DNA of 64,000 bases from Arcobacter nitrofigilis DSM 7299 (GCF_000092245.1 NC_014166.1:806001-870000); one strand, 5' to 3'. Counted from the stretch's first letter, positions 36,031-46,176 are shown. Notes: generated by a model not told the origin, from the sequence alone. Program-made: numbers and translations.

Positions 36031-36686
36031 AATTTATACCCAACTCCATATTCAGTAATAAGATATTTTGAGTTCGAGCCACTGTCGCCTATTTTTATTC
36101 GTATATTTTTTATATGATAATCAAGACTTCTATGGCTTTGAATCTGAGATGACAAAAATTTTATTAAGTCATCTCTTTTTATAATTATATTTTTGTTGAT
36201 AATTAAATATTTTAAAATATCAAATTCTATTTTAGTTAGTTTTAAAACCTTATAATTGAAAAGAATAGTGTCATTTTGTATTTGAAATATTTTTTTATTT
36301 TTTATTTCTACAATATTTGATATTTGTCTTAATTGAACCCAAATTCTAGCTTCTAATTCATCTGGGTCAATGGGTTTTACCATATAATCTCTAGCACCTA
36401 ATTTAAATGCCATAAGTTTTATTTTTTTGTCAGAATAAGCACTCAAAACAATTATTGGTATATTTTTATGGGTATTAAGATATTTTAAAACTTCAAAGCC
36501 ATTATAATCTGGTAAATTAATATCTAAAAGTATTAAGGAATAATCAAAAAACTTAGTATTAGAAATAGCGCTAGTGACTGTATTTACAACATCAACATCA
36601 AAAGAGCACTCTTCTAAAAAAACCTTTATTAAAAAGGAACAATTCTCATCATCTTCTATTAACATAATTTTATTATTTAATAACAT
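36021..36686 (-). CDS. OmpR/PhoB-family response regulator
   Basis: Two-component transcription factor: receiver domain (about 7-120) with the acidic pair IEDDE, phospho-acceptor Asp in LILLDINLPD and Lys in MVKPIDPDE, then a winged-helix domain (135-221) ending ITEYGVGYKL. About 221 residues from the ATG at 36686; an ATG 27 nt upstream is also possible and I cannot decide firmly. The gene is not next to a kinase on its own strand; the histidine kinase at 38716 is the nearest candidate partner. Confidence 0.93.
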   Translation of the reverse strand: MLLNNKIMLIEDDENCSFLIKVFLEECSFDVDVVNTVTSAISNTKFFDYSLILLDINLPDYNGFEVLKYLNTHKNIPIIVLSAYSDKKIKLMAFKLGARDYMVKPIDPDELEARIWVQLRQISNIVEIKNKKIFQIQNDTILFNYKVLKLTKIEFDILKYLIINKNIIIKRDDLIKFLSSQIQSHRSLDYHIKNIRIKIGDSGSNSKYLITEYGVGYKLLF

Positions 36687-36777
36687 TTTTAACTTATTCC
36701 TCACATTCCTCATATTGTTACATTTATTACCTTAGAATTGTATTCTATAATTTCAGAAATTATTTTAAAGGAAAATG

Positions 36778-38625
36778 ATGTTAAGTAAAATCAATACTAA
36801 GAAAAAACTATTATTATTTCCTGGAATATTTATAATTATAGTTATATTTGCTGGAATGGCTTATTTATATTATAATAATATTTCAAATGAAAGAAACGAG
36901 TCTGCTATAAAAACAGAACATTTTGTTCAAGAAGTACTTAAAGGAAGAATTTCTGTTTATCAATTTTTAAACTCTCCAAGTGAAGAAAAAGCTAAGAAAG
37001 TAAGAGATGATTTTTCTTTTTTAAATAAAGAAGTTTTAAACTTAAAAGAAAAACTAAGTTTAAAAGAAAATATAATTTTATCAAATGAGATTATAGAATA
37101 TTCAAAAAAATATATTGAGTTATTTGACAAATTTGCAATCAAAAAGATAAAAGATACTAACAATGGCATAAAAGAGAATTCATTAGAAATAAAAAATGAC
37201 ATTTCTGAAATGGTTAAAATTGGTCTGATTTTAGAGCAGAAAATAAGTAAGATAAATAAAAGTGCTGTGATTTTGAAAAAAGAATCAATCAAGCTTTTGA
37301 ATGAAGTATTGATTCTCTTAGCGATTGCATCAATTATTATATTTGTAATAAGTTCAATTTTAATTTCAAATATTATAGTAAAATCTTTGCATAATTTTAA
37401 AGAAGGATTATTGTCTTTTTTTACATACTTGAATAGAGAATCATCTAGTGTTTCAAGATTAAAAGATGAATCAAATGATGAATTTGGTGAAATGGCAAAA
37501 GTTGTTAATGAAAATATAAGTAAGACAAAAAAAGGTATAGAAGAAGATAGAAAATTAATTGATGAAGCAATTGTAGTTTTAAATGAATTTGAAAAAGGTG
37601 ATTTAAGTCAGAGATTAAATATTAATGTTGATAATCCTATTCTTATGCAGTTAAAAAATGTACTAAATCAAATGGCATCTAATTTAGAAACAAATATAAA
37701 TAATATTTTAAGAGTTTTAGAAAAATATTCAAGTTATAATTACTTAGAAAAAGTATCAATAACAAACTTGAAAGAAGATTTGTTAAAACTTGCAAATGGT
37801 GTTAATGGATTAGCTAGTTCTATTACAGAAATGCTAGTTGAAAATAAGTCAAATGGATTAACACTTGATAATAGTTCAGATATTTTATTGATAAACGTTG
37901 ATAAATTAAATTTAAGTTCAAATGAAGCAGCTGCAAGTTTAGAAGAGACAGCAGCTGCATTAGAAGAAATTACAAGCAATTTAAGAAATAATACAGAAAA
38001 TATTGCAAAAATGGCATCGTATTCAAATAATTTAACACAGTCTGCAAATAGTGGAGAAAAATTAGCTAATCAAACAACAGTTGCAATGGATGAGATAAAC
38101 GAACAAGTTAAAGCAATAAATGAATCTATTAGTGTAATAGATCAAATTGCATTTCAAACAAATATTCTAAGTCTAAATGCAGCAGTAGAAGCAGCAACTG
38201 CAGGAGAAGCTGGAAAAGGCTTTGCCGTAGTTGCTCAAGAGGTGAGAAACCTAGCTTCAAGAAGTGCAGAAGCAGCTAAAGAAATTAAAACTATTGTTGA
38301 AAATGCAACTTTAAAAGCAAATGAAGGTAAAAATATTGCAGGAAATATGATATTAGGATATAAAGAGTTAAATGAAAATATTGTACAAACAATAAATCTA
38401 ATTGAAGATATAGAGATGTCTAGTAAAGAACAATTAATGGGTATTGAACAAATAAATACAGCAGTTACACAATTAGACCAACAAACTCAACAGAATGCTG
38501 CTATAGCATCTGAAACCCATGATATAGCAATAGTAACTGATAGAATTGCAAAATTAATTGTAGAAGAAGCAAATAAAAAAGAATTTGATGGAAAAAATGA
38601 TGTAAAAGCAAAAAAATCAAATTAA
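36778..38625 (+). CDS. Methyl-accepting chemotaxis protein, helical-bundle sensor
   Basis: Chemoreceptor of about 615 residues. It has TM1 (about 11-31), a helical periplasmic domain of about 145 residues, TM2 (about 178-199), linker and the signalling hairpin with the same tip as the other receptors here. N-terminal sequence [15 protein letters not shown] and layout match the receptor at 48547, so the two are paralogues. Two ATG codons are adjacent; the second gives better spacing to AAAGGA. It ends AKKSN and has no CheR-binding tail. Ligand unknown. Confidence 0.9.
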   Translation: MLSKINTKKKLLLFPGIFIIIVIFAGMAYLYYNNISNERNESAIKTEHFVQEVLKGRISVYQFLNSPSEEKAKKVRDDFSFLNKEVLNLKEKLSLKENIILSNEIIEYSKKYIELFDKFAIKKIKDTNNGIKENSLEIKNDISEMVKIGLILEQKISKINKSAVILKKESIKLLNEVLILLAIASIIIFVISSILISNIIVKSLHNFKEGLLSFFTYLNRESSSVSRLKDESNDEFGEMAKVVNENISKTKKGIEEDRKLIDEAIVVLNEFEKGDLSQRLNINVDNPILMQLKNVLNQMASNLETNINNILRVLEKYSSYNYLEKVSITNLKEDLLKLANGVNGLASSITEMLVENKSNGLTLDNSSDILLINVDKLNLSSNEAAASLEETAAALEEITSNLRNNTENIAKMASYSNNLTQSANSGEKLANQTTVAMDEINEQVKAINESISVIDQIAFQTNILSLNAAVEAATAGEAGKGFAVVAQEVRNLASRSAEAAKEIKTIVENATLKANEGKNIAGNMILGYKELNENIVQTINLIEDIEMSSKEQLMGIEQINTAVTQLDQQTQQNAAIASETHDIAIVTDRIAKLIVEEANKKEFDGKNDVKAKKSN

Positions 38626-38715
38626 AAAAGTAACAACTTATAGTAAAAAGTTTAGAAGAAAGAAAAAAAAGATATGAATGATTATAAGAGTTTTTAAGAA
38701 GAGATATATTATTTA

Positions 38716-39939
38716 ATGAATTTTATATTTGAAGAGATACTATTAATACTTGGGTTAATAGTTATTTCTCTATTAGTGTTTATTTTAATTCTTGTTTATA
38801 TAATAAATTTAAACAAACGTAATAAGGAACTAAACTATTGGGCTAATTCTACTATTGAAGGCATAGCATTATTTGAAGATGGAAAATTAATAAAAGCAAA
38901 TAATCAGGTCTTGAAAATTTTAGGATATAAAACTTTTCAAGAAATTTACTTAAAAAGTTATTATGATTTAACTGCTCCACAAGAACATTATTTAATTGAT
39001 AAAAGAATTAAGGGAAATTATCAAGATAAATATGAAATAAAACTTATGAGAAAAGATGGCTCTTTTACTGATGCTTTAGTAAAAGGAAATACAATAAAAA
39101 ATACAAATAGAAGAATTAGCATATTTGTGGACATAAGTGAACTTAAAAATACTCAAAGAAAATTAAAAGAATTAAATTTGAGTTTAGAAGAGAAGATAAA
39201 TAAAGAAATAAGAAATAATGAAGAACAAGAATCAATAATGTTTCAACAATCAAAATTTGCTGAAATGGGATTAATGTTACATATGATAGCTCATCAATGG
39301 AGACAACCTTTAAATAATATTTCTTTGGTTGTAAACCTTTTAATTAAAAAACAAAAAAATGGTAATTTAAGTATCGATACCTTAGATAGGTTTAAAAATG
39401 ACTTTCAAAAACAAATAAATTATCTATCAAATACCATAGATGATTTTAGAGAATTTTTTAAACCCGAGAAATTTAAAGAAAAATTTTCATTGCTTGAAAT
39501 GATTCAGAGTACGTATAGTTTGCTAAAACCAATATTCCAACGTAATAATATAACTTTTAATTTAAATATACAAGTAAATGTAGAGTATTTTGGTTATGAA
39601 AATGAATTATCACAAGTTATTTTAAATATTTTGAATAATTCTAAAGATGCATTAATTGAAAATAATGTATTAAATAAAATAGTAAAAATAGATGCAAAAG
39701 AGAGTCAAAACTATTTGATAATTAATATTCAAGATAATGGCAAGGGTGTAAAAGAAAAAAACTTAAAGAAGCTTTTTGAACCGTATTTTTCAACAAAAAG
39801 CCAAAAAACTGGTACAGGACTTGGCTTATATATGAGTAAGATAATTATAGAAAAACATTTTAATGGTAATATCTTTTGTAAAAATATACTTGATGGCTTT
39901 GAAGTAACTATTAAATTACCAAAAATAGATAATAATTAA
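38716..39939 (+). CDS. PAS-containing sensor histidine kinase
   Basis: Membrane kinase of 407 residues. One N-terminal membrane helix (about 9-31), a PAS domain (about 42-150), coiled coil (150-180), a phospho-acceptor helix with HQWRQPLNNISL, and an ATPase domain with N-box (QVILNILNNSKDAL), G1 (IQDNGKGVKE) and G2 (TGTGLGLYMSKIIIE). The AHQWRQPL type of H-box is common in Campylobacterota. No regulator gene directly follows; the response regulator at 36021 is a possible partner. Confidence 0.92.
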   Translation: MNFIFEEILLILGLIVISLLVFILILVYIINLNKRNKELNYWANSTIEGIALFEDGKLIKANNQVLKILGYKTFQEIYLKSYYDLTAPQEHYLIDKRIKGNYQDKYEIKLMRKDGSFTDALVKGNTIKNTNRRISIFVDISELKNTQRKLKELNLSLEEKINKEIRNNEEQESIMFQQSKFAEMGLMLHMIAHQWRQPLNNISLVVNLLIKKQKNGNLSIDTLDRFKNDFQKQINYLSNTIDDFREFFKPEKFKEKFSLLEMIQSTYSLLKPIFQRNNITFNLNIQVNVEYFGYENELSQVILNILNNSKDALIENNVLNKIVKIDAKESQNYLIINIQDNGKGVKEKNLKKLFEPYFSTKSQKTGTGLGLYMSKIIIEKHFNGNIFCKNILDGFEVTIKLPKIDNN

Positions 39940-40220
39940 TTTGATAAAATTAAATCTATTATCTCATTGCTATCTTTTGAATTAGAAAGTGCAATCTGTA
40001 TTATAGTTTGTTCTTTGTTTATTATTTTAATATTATTATCAGTTAGTTTCTTTATAATATTTTTCGTATCAATTTTAAATACTCCTGATAGATTTTCAAG
40101 GGGAGTATTGATGATTTTTGAATATAATTTTTCATCTATTTTTGTATCTTTATTTAAATAAGATGAAGAAGCAAGAGTAATAATTGTAAAAATTGTTAAT
40201 AGTAAAAATTTTATTTTCAT
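39936..40220 (-). CDS. Small exported protein of unknown function
   Basis: A 94-residue product with a signal peptide (about 1-19, TLASSS region) and a Lys/Ile-rich mature part containing NTPLENLSGV and DTKNIIKKLTDNNIKI. I recognise no domain. It converges on the histidine kinase gene and the two stop codons overlap by 4 nt. No Cys is present. Coding status is supported by the signal peptide and by a plausible start, not by homology. Confidence 0.65.
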   Translation of the reverse strand: MKIKFLLLTIFTIITLASSSYLNKDTKIDEKLYSKIINTPLENLSGVFKIDTKNIIKKLTDNNIKIINKEQTIIQIALSNSKDSNEIIDLILSN

Positions 40221-40310
40221 GTAATATCCTATGTATAATTGAATTATATAGGCTAATATTTAATGAATAGTGTTGAAAAGTTAATAAATAGTTAATTGAA
40301 AAGGAAAAAG

Positions 40311-41021
40311 ATGGAACAATTAAAAAAAGTATTAATAACAGGTGGAAACAAAGGCATAGGATTAGCAGTTGTAAAAAGATTTATTGAACTTGATTATGAT
40401 GTAGTTGTAGTTGCAAGAGATTTTTCAAATTTTGAATTTAAAGATAATAAAAAAGTTAGATGTATAGAGTATGATTTATCAAATATGACTGGACTGAAAG
40501 ATTTAGCAAAAGAAGTAGGAGAAATAGATACCTTAATCAACAATGCTGGATATATGCAACCAAAATACTCTTATGATAATTATCCTCTTGAAGCAAAAGA
40601 GCATATAATGAATGTGGATTTGTATGCTCCTGTTGAACTTATGACACTATTTTGCGAAGATATGAAAAAAAGAAATTATGGAAGAATAGTAAACACAGCA
40701 TCAATTGCTGGACAAATCGGTCATCCTGATATTTGGTATGGGATTGCAAAAGCAGGGCTTATGAATGCAACTAAGATTTTTGCAAAACTTTTAGGTGGAC
40801 ATAATATTGTTGTAAATTGTATAGCTCCAAGTCCTGTTGAAACTGATATGCAAAAAGATAACTCTGAAGAGAGAAAAGCAGAGTTTAAAAAAGCAGTTCC
40901 TTGTGGAAGATTTGCAGAACCCCAAGAAGCAGCTGAAGTTATAGTTTGGTTAGCTACAGCTTGTCCTGAGTATGTAAATGGAACTACAGTTGATTTTAAC
41001 AATGGTTCATACGTAAGATAA
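40311..41021 (+). CDS. Short-chain dehydrogenase/reductase (3-oxoacyl-ACP reductase-like)
   Basis: Classical SDR of about 236 residues with cofactor loop TGGNKGIG, INNAGYM, catalytic YGIAK and the FabG-like ending VNGTTVDFNNGSYVR. I start at the ATG at 40311, which has AAGGAA at good spacing; the TTG 15 nt earlier covers the ribosome site itself. It is monocistronic with a terminator behind it. Substrate unknown; a role in fatty acid or polyketide reduction is only a family default. Confidence 0.9.
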   Translation: MEQLKKVLITGGNKGIGLAVVKRFIELDYDVVVVARDFSNFEFKDNKKVRCIEYDLSNMTGLKDLAKEVGEIDTLINNAGYMQPKYSYDNYPLEAKEHIMNVDLYAPVELMTLFCEDMKKRNYGRIVNTASIAGQIGHPDIWYGIAKAGLMNATKIFAKLLGGHNIVVNCIAPSPVETDMQKDNSEERKAEFKKAVPCGRFAEPQEAAEVIVWLATACPEYVNGTTVDFNNGSYVR

Positions 41022-41040
41022 TAAATTAACAAATATAAAC

Positions 41041-41077
41041 TCTAAAGAGCTGACTGAAAAGATATCAGCCCTTTAGA
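41041..41077. terminator. Terminator between SDR and DMT-transporter genes
   Basis: Stem TCTAAAG-GCTGA / TCAGC-CTTTAGA with one internal mismatch and an 11-nt loop between two convergent genes. T-runs on both sides are weak. Confidence 0.55.
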
Positions 41078-41974
41078 TTATTTGTTTGCTTTTCTAAAGA
41101 TTCTTATATTATTTAGAATTTTTACTGCAATGAGTGTTAATATTGTACCTATTATTATAGTTAAACTTATATGCTCTTTTAAGAAAATAACACTTAAAAT
41201 AATAGCAAATAAAGGAACTAAAAAGATAAAAGAACTTACTTCATTTGTTCCAAGTTTCTCTATTCCTACAAAATATATTGTTGTGGCAAAAGTTGTAGAG
41301 ATAACTGATATCGAAAGAATATTCAACCAAAAAATCCAATCAAAAGCTTTATAATCAATACTTGGCACATCAACAAAAAATACCATAACCATAATAGTGG
41401 TAATTACGTACATATAAAAAGTAAATACCATAGGTGAGATTTTTGTAGCTTTTGAACTTACAATTGTAAGAATTGGCCAAAGAATTGATGCTAATACAAA
41501 ATAAACATTTTTTTGTGAAAATATTTGTTCGTGTGAAAAAGACCAAATATTAAGCATCGTTAGAACTCCAATACCTCCAAGAACTAAAGCAAAAATATCT
41601 TTTCTACCTATTTTTCTTCCAAAAAACATAGCCATGATTAAAAAAGTATTTATGGGAATCATTGTTGTAACTAAGGCTCCACCAAGACTTGCTGTTCCAA
41701 ATTTAGTTCCTAGAAAATAACATTTCATATAAGCTATCATCACAATTGAAGCTATAATAACTAAAATAAAACTTTTTAGGTTTATATGAAAACTTTTTTT
41801 TGAATATAATAATACTGGAAGAAGTGTAATAATCGTAAAGATATTTCTAAAAAATATCAGTTCATATTCATTAATATAAGCACTTAAAACTTTTGCACTA
41901 ACCCAAGAAGCTCCCCATCCAGCCATCGCTAGGAACATAAGAGCATAAAAAATATTTTTACTTTTGTCTGTCAT
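41078..41974 (-). CDS. EamA/DMT-superfamily permease
   Basis: Ten-TM drug/metabolite transporter of 298 residues made of two EamA repeats. The first has AMAGWGASWVSAKVLS at the N-terminus and the second begins near residue 155 (ASILWPILTIVSS). Such proteins export amino acids or other metabolites. It lies 52 nt downstream of an AraC-family regulator on the same strand, which may control it. Confidence 0.9.
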   Translation of the reverse strand: MTDKSKNIFYALMFLAMAGWGASWVSAKVLSAYINEYELIFFRNIFTIITLLPVLLYSKKSFHINLKSFILVIIASIVMIAYMKCYFLGTKFGTASLGGALVTTMIPINTFLIMAMFFGRKIGRKDIFALVLGGIGVLTMLNIWSFSHEQIFSQKNVYFVLASILWPILTIVSSKATKISPMVFTFYMYVITTIMVMVFFVDVPSIDYKAFDWIFWLNILSISVISTTFATTIYFVGIEKLGTNEVSSFIFLVPLFAIILSVIFLKEHISLTIIIGTILTLIAVKILNNIRIFRKANK

Positions 41975-42026
41975 ATATAATCTTTCTAAAATTTTGTAAG
42001 GAAGTGTAGTCTAAATAATAAATTAT

Positions 42027-42821
42027 TTATAGAACAAAATTGCTGTTTTGTTTAAAATCATTGGGAGTATACCCATATACTTTTTTAAAACTTCTAATTA
42101 AATGTGATTGGTCAGAAAAACCTGTAGAATATGCAGCACTTGAAATATTCATACCCTTTAAAATCAAATCTTTGCTCTTTTCAATTCTTTGAATCAAAAT
42201 ATATTTATGTGGTGTAATACCTGTATTATTTCTAAAAACTCTTAAAAAATGGTATTTACTAAGATTTGAGTTTGCAGCCAAATCATCTAAAGAAATGTTT
42301 GTTTCTAAACTATCTTTGATATAAGATATTGAGTTTTTAATAATTTCTTTATTATTAAAAGAATAGTCATAATCTTTTGTCATATCTGCATAATTTTTAA
42401 TTAAATAAGATAATGCATTAATCATATTTGTTTCAACAATCATTTTATCAACATTGCTATATATACTAATAAAAAAGTTTAAAAGTAAATTATAAAGGTT
42501 TATGTCATTTATTATATGTTCAGTAAAAATAGGAATCTTTTTTTCTAAAAAGATTTGCTCATAAACTTCACTTACTAGTTCTATGCTTGGATAAAAATTT
42601 GTATATTTCCACGAATTTGAATCTCCACCATGCACTTCACCAGGATTTATAATTTTTGAAGATTGTTTGTATGAATAAATTATTTTTTTTTCATATCTTG
42701 ATTTAAATATACCATCATGTGTTAATCCAATAGTATAAGTATTATGAAAATGTTTTGAAAACTCTCCATTAGAATGATGAATATTCTCAAAAATTGTTTT
42801 ATTTAAAGTTTCTAATTTCAT
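42027..42821 (-). CDS. AraC-family transcriptional regulator
   Basis: A 264-residue regulator with an N-terminal cupin-like ligand domain (HFHNTYTIGLTHDG, GEVHGGDS) and two C-terminal helix-turn-helix motifs (SLDDLAANSNLSKYHFLRVF and ISSAAYSTGFSDQSHLIRSF). This layout is typical of AraC regulators of amino acid exporters, which agrees with the EamA permease just downstream. Ligand not predictable. Confidence 0.93.
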   Translation of the reverse strand: MKLETLNKTIFENIHHSNGEFSKHFHNTYTIGLTHDGIFKSRYEKKIIYSYKQSSKIINPGEVHGGDSNSWKYTNFYPSIELVSEVYEQIFLEKKIPIFTEHIINDINLYNLLLNFFISIYSNVDKMIVETNMINALSYLIKNYADMTKDYDYSFNNKEIIKNSISYIKDSLETNISLDDLAANSNLSKYHFLRVFRNNTGITPHKYILIQRIEKSKDLILKGMNISSAAYSTGFSDQSHLIRSFKKVYGYTPNDFKQNSNFVL

Positions 42822-42867
42822 ACAAAATTATATCAAAAAAGAGAAAAGAAAGAATAGAAGAAAATTG

Positions 42868-43440
42868 CTATTTGAATAATTCTTCTAATGTTTCTTTTAT
42901 TTTAGCTGGATCTGAAAAGTGGTCAACTTTTGCTCTAAATTTTCCAGTTTTATCGAAAATATAGATAAATGAAGTATGTGAAACTGAATAACCCATTGCT
43001 GAGTCCTTTAAATATACTTTTTTATAATATGTTTTATATCTAGACGTAATATCATCAATATTTTCTTTTGTAGAAGTTGCCCCTATAAAGTTTGGATGGA
43101 AGTATTGGGCATACTCTTTTAGGTTTTTAAGTGTATCTCTATCTGGATCTACACTTATAAATAAGCCTACAAAGTCTTTTGTTTTTTCTTTTGGAAAGCT
43201 ATTTAATGCTTGTGCTAATGAACTTAATGAAGTAGGGCAAACATCAGGACAAAAAGTATAACCAAAATAGACAGCTAAATACTTCCCTTTAAAACTATCT
43301 TTTGTAACTACTCCATCAATCGTATTTACTTTGAAATCATATTGTTTATGTTCTTTATAATCTTGCACATAAGGTTTAACTATAATAATTATTGCGATGG
43401 CGATTGCTATTGCAATCAATATTTTGAAAATCTTATTCAT
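42868..43440 (-). CDS. SCO1/SenC/PrrC-family copper chaperone
   Basis: Membrane-anchored thioredoxin-fold protein that delivers copper to the CuA site of cytochrome oxidase or related proteins. The 190-residue protein has an N-terminal anchor (about 5-22) and the copper site CPDVCPTSL with the distal His in SHTSFIY. It overlaps the FixH-like gene by one base and ends a copper-related minus-strand cassette. Confidence 0.93.
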   Translation of the reverse strand: MNKIFKILIAIAIAIAIIIIVKPYVQDYKEHKQYDFKVNTIDGVVTKDSFKGKYLAVYFGYTFCPDVCPTSLSSLAQALNSFPKEKTKDFVGLFISVDPDRDTLKNLKEYAQYFHPNFIGATSTKENIDDITSRYKTYYKKVYLKDSAMGYSVSHTSFIYIFDKTGKFRAKVDHFSDPAKIKETLEELFK

Positions 43441-43931
43441 TATCTACCTGTCTTAAATTGGAATCGAGCTCCAATAGTTTTGTTTATTTTTTCAATTCTT
43501 ATATCTGCATTCCATTGCATGTTTCCAACTGGACATGTGGGAAGAGTACCTTCTGCCTCATAGTTTCCATTTCCCAAATTTTTAATTGGCAAGTTAAAAT
43601 CACCCATGAACATATTTGTTGCATATATATTTAAATGCAAATTTTTTAATTCTTTGTTACTACTTTTGATTTCAAATTTAATTGATTGCATTAGTGGAAT
43701 TGATTTTGGGTTTATGCTTAATTCAAAAGTTGTACCATCTTGAATTTTTACACTACAAGAACTTTGGTGTAAATCACAGCTTGAATCTTGTGTTACAAAC
43801 TTTGCTTCACCTTTAAGAGATTGATAAAGTGAAGAAAAGTCTATTAAAAAATATCCTGCAACAATAAAAAGTACAATTGCTACTTGTAGTATTGCACTTT
43901 TTAAATTATTAGGTTTTTTCTCTTGTGGCAT
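43440..43931 (-). CDS. FixH/YtkA-like periplasmic membrane-anchored protein
   Basis: A 163-residue protein with one N-terminal membrane helix (about 12-30) and a beta-rich periplasmic domain. It has three possible metal or disulfide Cys (SSCDLHQSSC and TCPVG), Met-rich segments (TNMFMGD) and the ending WNADIRIEK. The fold looks like FixH/YtkA proteins associated with copper and oxidase assembly, and it is packed between Sco and PCuAC genes. I do not recognise a specific name; the copper link is from context and residues. Confidence 0.75.
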   Translation of the reverse strand: MPQEKKPNNLKSAILQVAIVLFIVAGYFLIDFSSLYQSLKGEAKFVTQDSSCDLHQSSCSVKIQDGTTFELSINPKSIPLMQSIKFEIKSSNKELKNLHLNIYATNMFMGDFNLPIKNLGNGNYEAEGTLPTCPVGNMQWNADIRIEKINKTIGARFQFKTGR

Positions 43932-43934
43932 TAT

Positions 43935-44429
43935 TTAATTACTTCCACATTTTCCTGTACCACAGCTCATACCTTTTTTCATACTCTTTTTCATATCTTT
44001 TTTCATCATTCCATCCATTACAGTTTTTACAGGAATAGTTATAGTTTTATTTTCTCCATTTGAAAAATCAAGAGTAATAGTTACATTTTCTTTTTCTTTT
44101 AATGGCTTATGAAGTCCTATTAACATAACATGAAATCCACCTGGTTTAAGTGCTGTTTCTCCATTTGCAGGAATATCAATTTTAGGAACTTGGTACATCT
44201 TCATTACACCATCTGTCATACTATGTGTATGAAGTTCAACAACCTTTGAAACATCAGATGTAGCTTTTACAAGAGCTATATTTTTATCTGTTTTATTTTC
44301 AATAGTCATAAACGCAGCCGAATTTGGAAGTCCAGGAGGTGTTGCTCTAACATATGCATCTTTAACTTCAATATTTGAAGCAAATAGTGTTGATGCACTA
44401 AGTAGTGCTAAAAGAAGAAATTTTTTCAT
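43935..44429 (-). CDS. PCuAC-type periplasmic copper chaperone
   Basis: Periplasmic copper(I) carrier working with Sco. Started at the ATG at 44429, which opens a clean signal peptide (MKKFLLLALLSASTLFAS), it has 164 residues; an ATG 39 nt upstream is rejected because it would bury the signal. The conserved ligands His and Met in HTHSMTDGVMKM and in GGFHVMLIGL are present. A Lys/Met-rich tail ending SCGTGKCGSN adds two Cys, an unusual extension that could hold metal. Confidence 0.92.
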   Translation of the reverse strand: MKKFLLLALLSASTLFASNIEVKDAYVRATPPGLPNSAAFMTIENKTDKNIALVKATSDVSKVVELHTHSMTDGVMKMYQVPKIDIPANGETALKPGGFHVMLIGLHKPLKEKENVTITLDFSNGENKTITIPVKTVMDGMMKKDMKKSMKKGMSCGTGKCGSN

Positions 44430-44471
44430 TTTATACCTTTTTTTGATTTCTAAAATTTTATAATTCAAATG

Positions 44472-45761
44472 TTAATTTTGTGTTAAATCTTTTTTCAAAG
44501 TAATTAATAATACACCAATTACAGCTGCAATAAACGAAGCTACAAATATTCCTAATTTAACAGCAGAAATTATACTTTCATCAACAAAGGCAAGGTGAGT
44601 TATGAAAATAGACATTGTAAATCCGATTCCTCCTAAAAATCCAACTGCAACGATTTCATACCATGAGATAGTATCTGGTTTTTTTACTAGTTTTAGTTTA
44701 GTTGCTAGATATGTAAATCCAAATATTCCTATTGGTTTTCCAATAATTAAACCAAATACAACACCTAATACAATCATTAAGTTTGCATTTATTCCAGAAA
44801 AATCTATTAGTACTCCTGCATTTGAAAATGCAAATAAAGGCATAATAAAGTATGCAGAAAGACCATGTAAACTATGTTCTAATCTCATAAGAGGATTTTG
44901 TACTTTATCATAGCTATCCGCAATATTTTCCAAAGCATCAATTTGATGATGGTTTAAAATAGGTACAGGGTCAATATGATTTTCAAATTCGACTATATCT
45001 TTTTTTGTATCTTCAATAAATGCATTTTCACCAATCTTTGATCTTATAGGAATAGCAAAGGCTAATAAAACACCTGCAACAGTTGCATGAATTCCAATTG
45101 CATGAATATAAATCCATAAAGCAATACCAAGAATTAAATAAGGTAATAATTTAGTTACACCTTTTATATTTAAAGCCCAAATTAAAGCATAAATTACACC
45201 CGCATGTAAAAAATACTCAGTATGTATTTCACTTGTATACACAGTAGCAACTACTAAAACAGCACCTAAGTCATCAACAACTGCAAGTGCTACTAAAAAT
45301 AGTTTTAATGCTGGATTTACTCGTTTTCCTAAAAGCATCAAAATACCCAAAGCAAATGCAATATCTGTAGCCATTGGAATACCAAATCCTAATGGATTAT
45401 TAGTGTTTAATGCCACATAAATAAGTGCAGGAATAATCATTCCTCCAAGTGCTGCAATAATTGGAAACAAAGCTTTACTTACAGATGAAAGTTCCCCTAC
45501 TAACATCTCTCTTTTTATCTCTAATCCAACCATTAAAAAGAATAGTGCCATAAGTGCATCATCAATCCAATAAGTTAAAGTCATAGAAATACTATGTTCA
45601 CCTAAGTTTATTCCTAATGGCATATGCCATAAGTCATAATATGCTTGTCCTAAACTAGAATTAGCAACTATTACCGCTGCTACTGTTGCTAAAAAAAGAA
45701 GTATTCCACTAAGGGCTTCTTTATTTATAAATTTGTCTAAAGTGACAAGTTTTTTAATCAT
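44472..45761 (-). CDS. nhaA: Na+/H+ antiporter NhaA
   Basis: Electrogenic sodium/proton antiporter for pH and sodium balance. The 429-residue protein has the family N-terminal segment (GILLFLATVAAVIVANS) and the ion-binding Asp pair in TM5 (VVDDLGAVLVVA). It also has the broken-helix region (VAGVLLAFAIPIRSK) and a large loop followed by GFLGGIGFTMSIFI. It lies between a Fur-family regulator (12 nt upstream) and the copper chaperone genes. Confidence 0.96.
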   Translation of the reverse strand: MIKKLVTLDKFINKEALSGILLFLATVAAVIVANSSLGQAYYDLWHMPLGINLGEHSISMTLTYWIDDALMALFFLMVGLEIKREMLVGELSSVSKALFPIIAALGGMIIPALIYVALNTNNPLGFGIPMATDIAFALGILMLLGKRVNPALKLFLVALAVVDDLGAVLVVATVYTSEIHTEYFLHAGVIYALIWALNIKGVTKLLPYLILGIALWIYIHAIGIHATVAGVLLAFAIPIRSKIGENAFIEDTKKDIVEFENHIDPVPILNHHQIDALENIADSYDKVQNPLMRLEHSLHGLSAYFIMPLFAFSNAGVLIDFSGINANLMIVLGVVFGLIIGKPIGIFGFTYLATKLKLVKKPDTISWYEIVAVGFLGGIGFTMSIFITHLAFVDESIISAVKLGIFVASFIAAVIGVLLITLKKDLTQN

Positions 45762-45773
45762 TAATATTCCTTT

Positions 45774-46139
45774 TTATAAACAATTTGGACATATTCCTTT
45801 TATAATTATATTCTCGATTTTGTGATTTATTAATTTAAAGTTAAAGTCCTCATGAAGGCATTCTATTTTAGAACAATTAGTACATATAAAGTGTGCATGC
45901 TTACTTTTTTTCATTTCAAAATATCTTTTTTTATCATTTGATTCAAAAGAATCAATAATATTTTCTTCTTCAAATTTAGTGATATTTCTGTAAAAAGTAG
46001 CTTTATCCATATTGATTGAAAATTTTATTTCTTCATAACACAAAGGTTTAGAAGAGTTAGATAGTACTTCTAATATCGCTTTTCTCGAGGTTGTAAGTTT
46101 AATATTTCTATCTTGAAATAATTCGTTTATATTGTCCAT
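45774..46139 (-). CDS. Fur-family metalloregulator, probably Zur-like
   Basis: A compact 121-residue Fur-family repressor. It has a winged-helix domain (about 1-75, TTSRKAILEVLSNSSKPLCYEEI region) and a short dimerisation part with HAHFICTNC and a C-terminal CPNC, the two CXXC pairs of a structural zinc site. Closeness to a ZnuA-like gene, and palindromes before both genes, suggest zinc as the sensed metal. Iron, manganese and peroxide alternatives are not excluded. Start is the only ATG before the helix-turn-helix. Confidence 0.88.
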   Translation of the reverse strand: MDNINELFQDRNIKLTTSRKAILEVLSNSSKPLCYEEIKFSINMDKATFYRNITKFEEENIIDSFESNDKKRYFEMKKSKHAHFICTNCSKIECLHEDFNFKLINHKIENIIIKGICPNCL

Positions 46140-46163
46140 ATATAATTATAACATATGAAACTT

Positions 46164-46176
46164 GCAACTAAGTTGC
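46164..46176. promoter_or_regulatory. Operator-like palindrome, site 1 (GCAAC-N3-GTTGC)
   Basis: GCAAC-TAA-GTTGC is a perfect 5-bp-arm palindrome 24 nt upstream of the Fur-family start codon, in the divergent gap. It shares the same half-sites and spacing as site 2, so it is a candidate autoregulatory operator. Confidence 0.6.
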
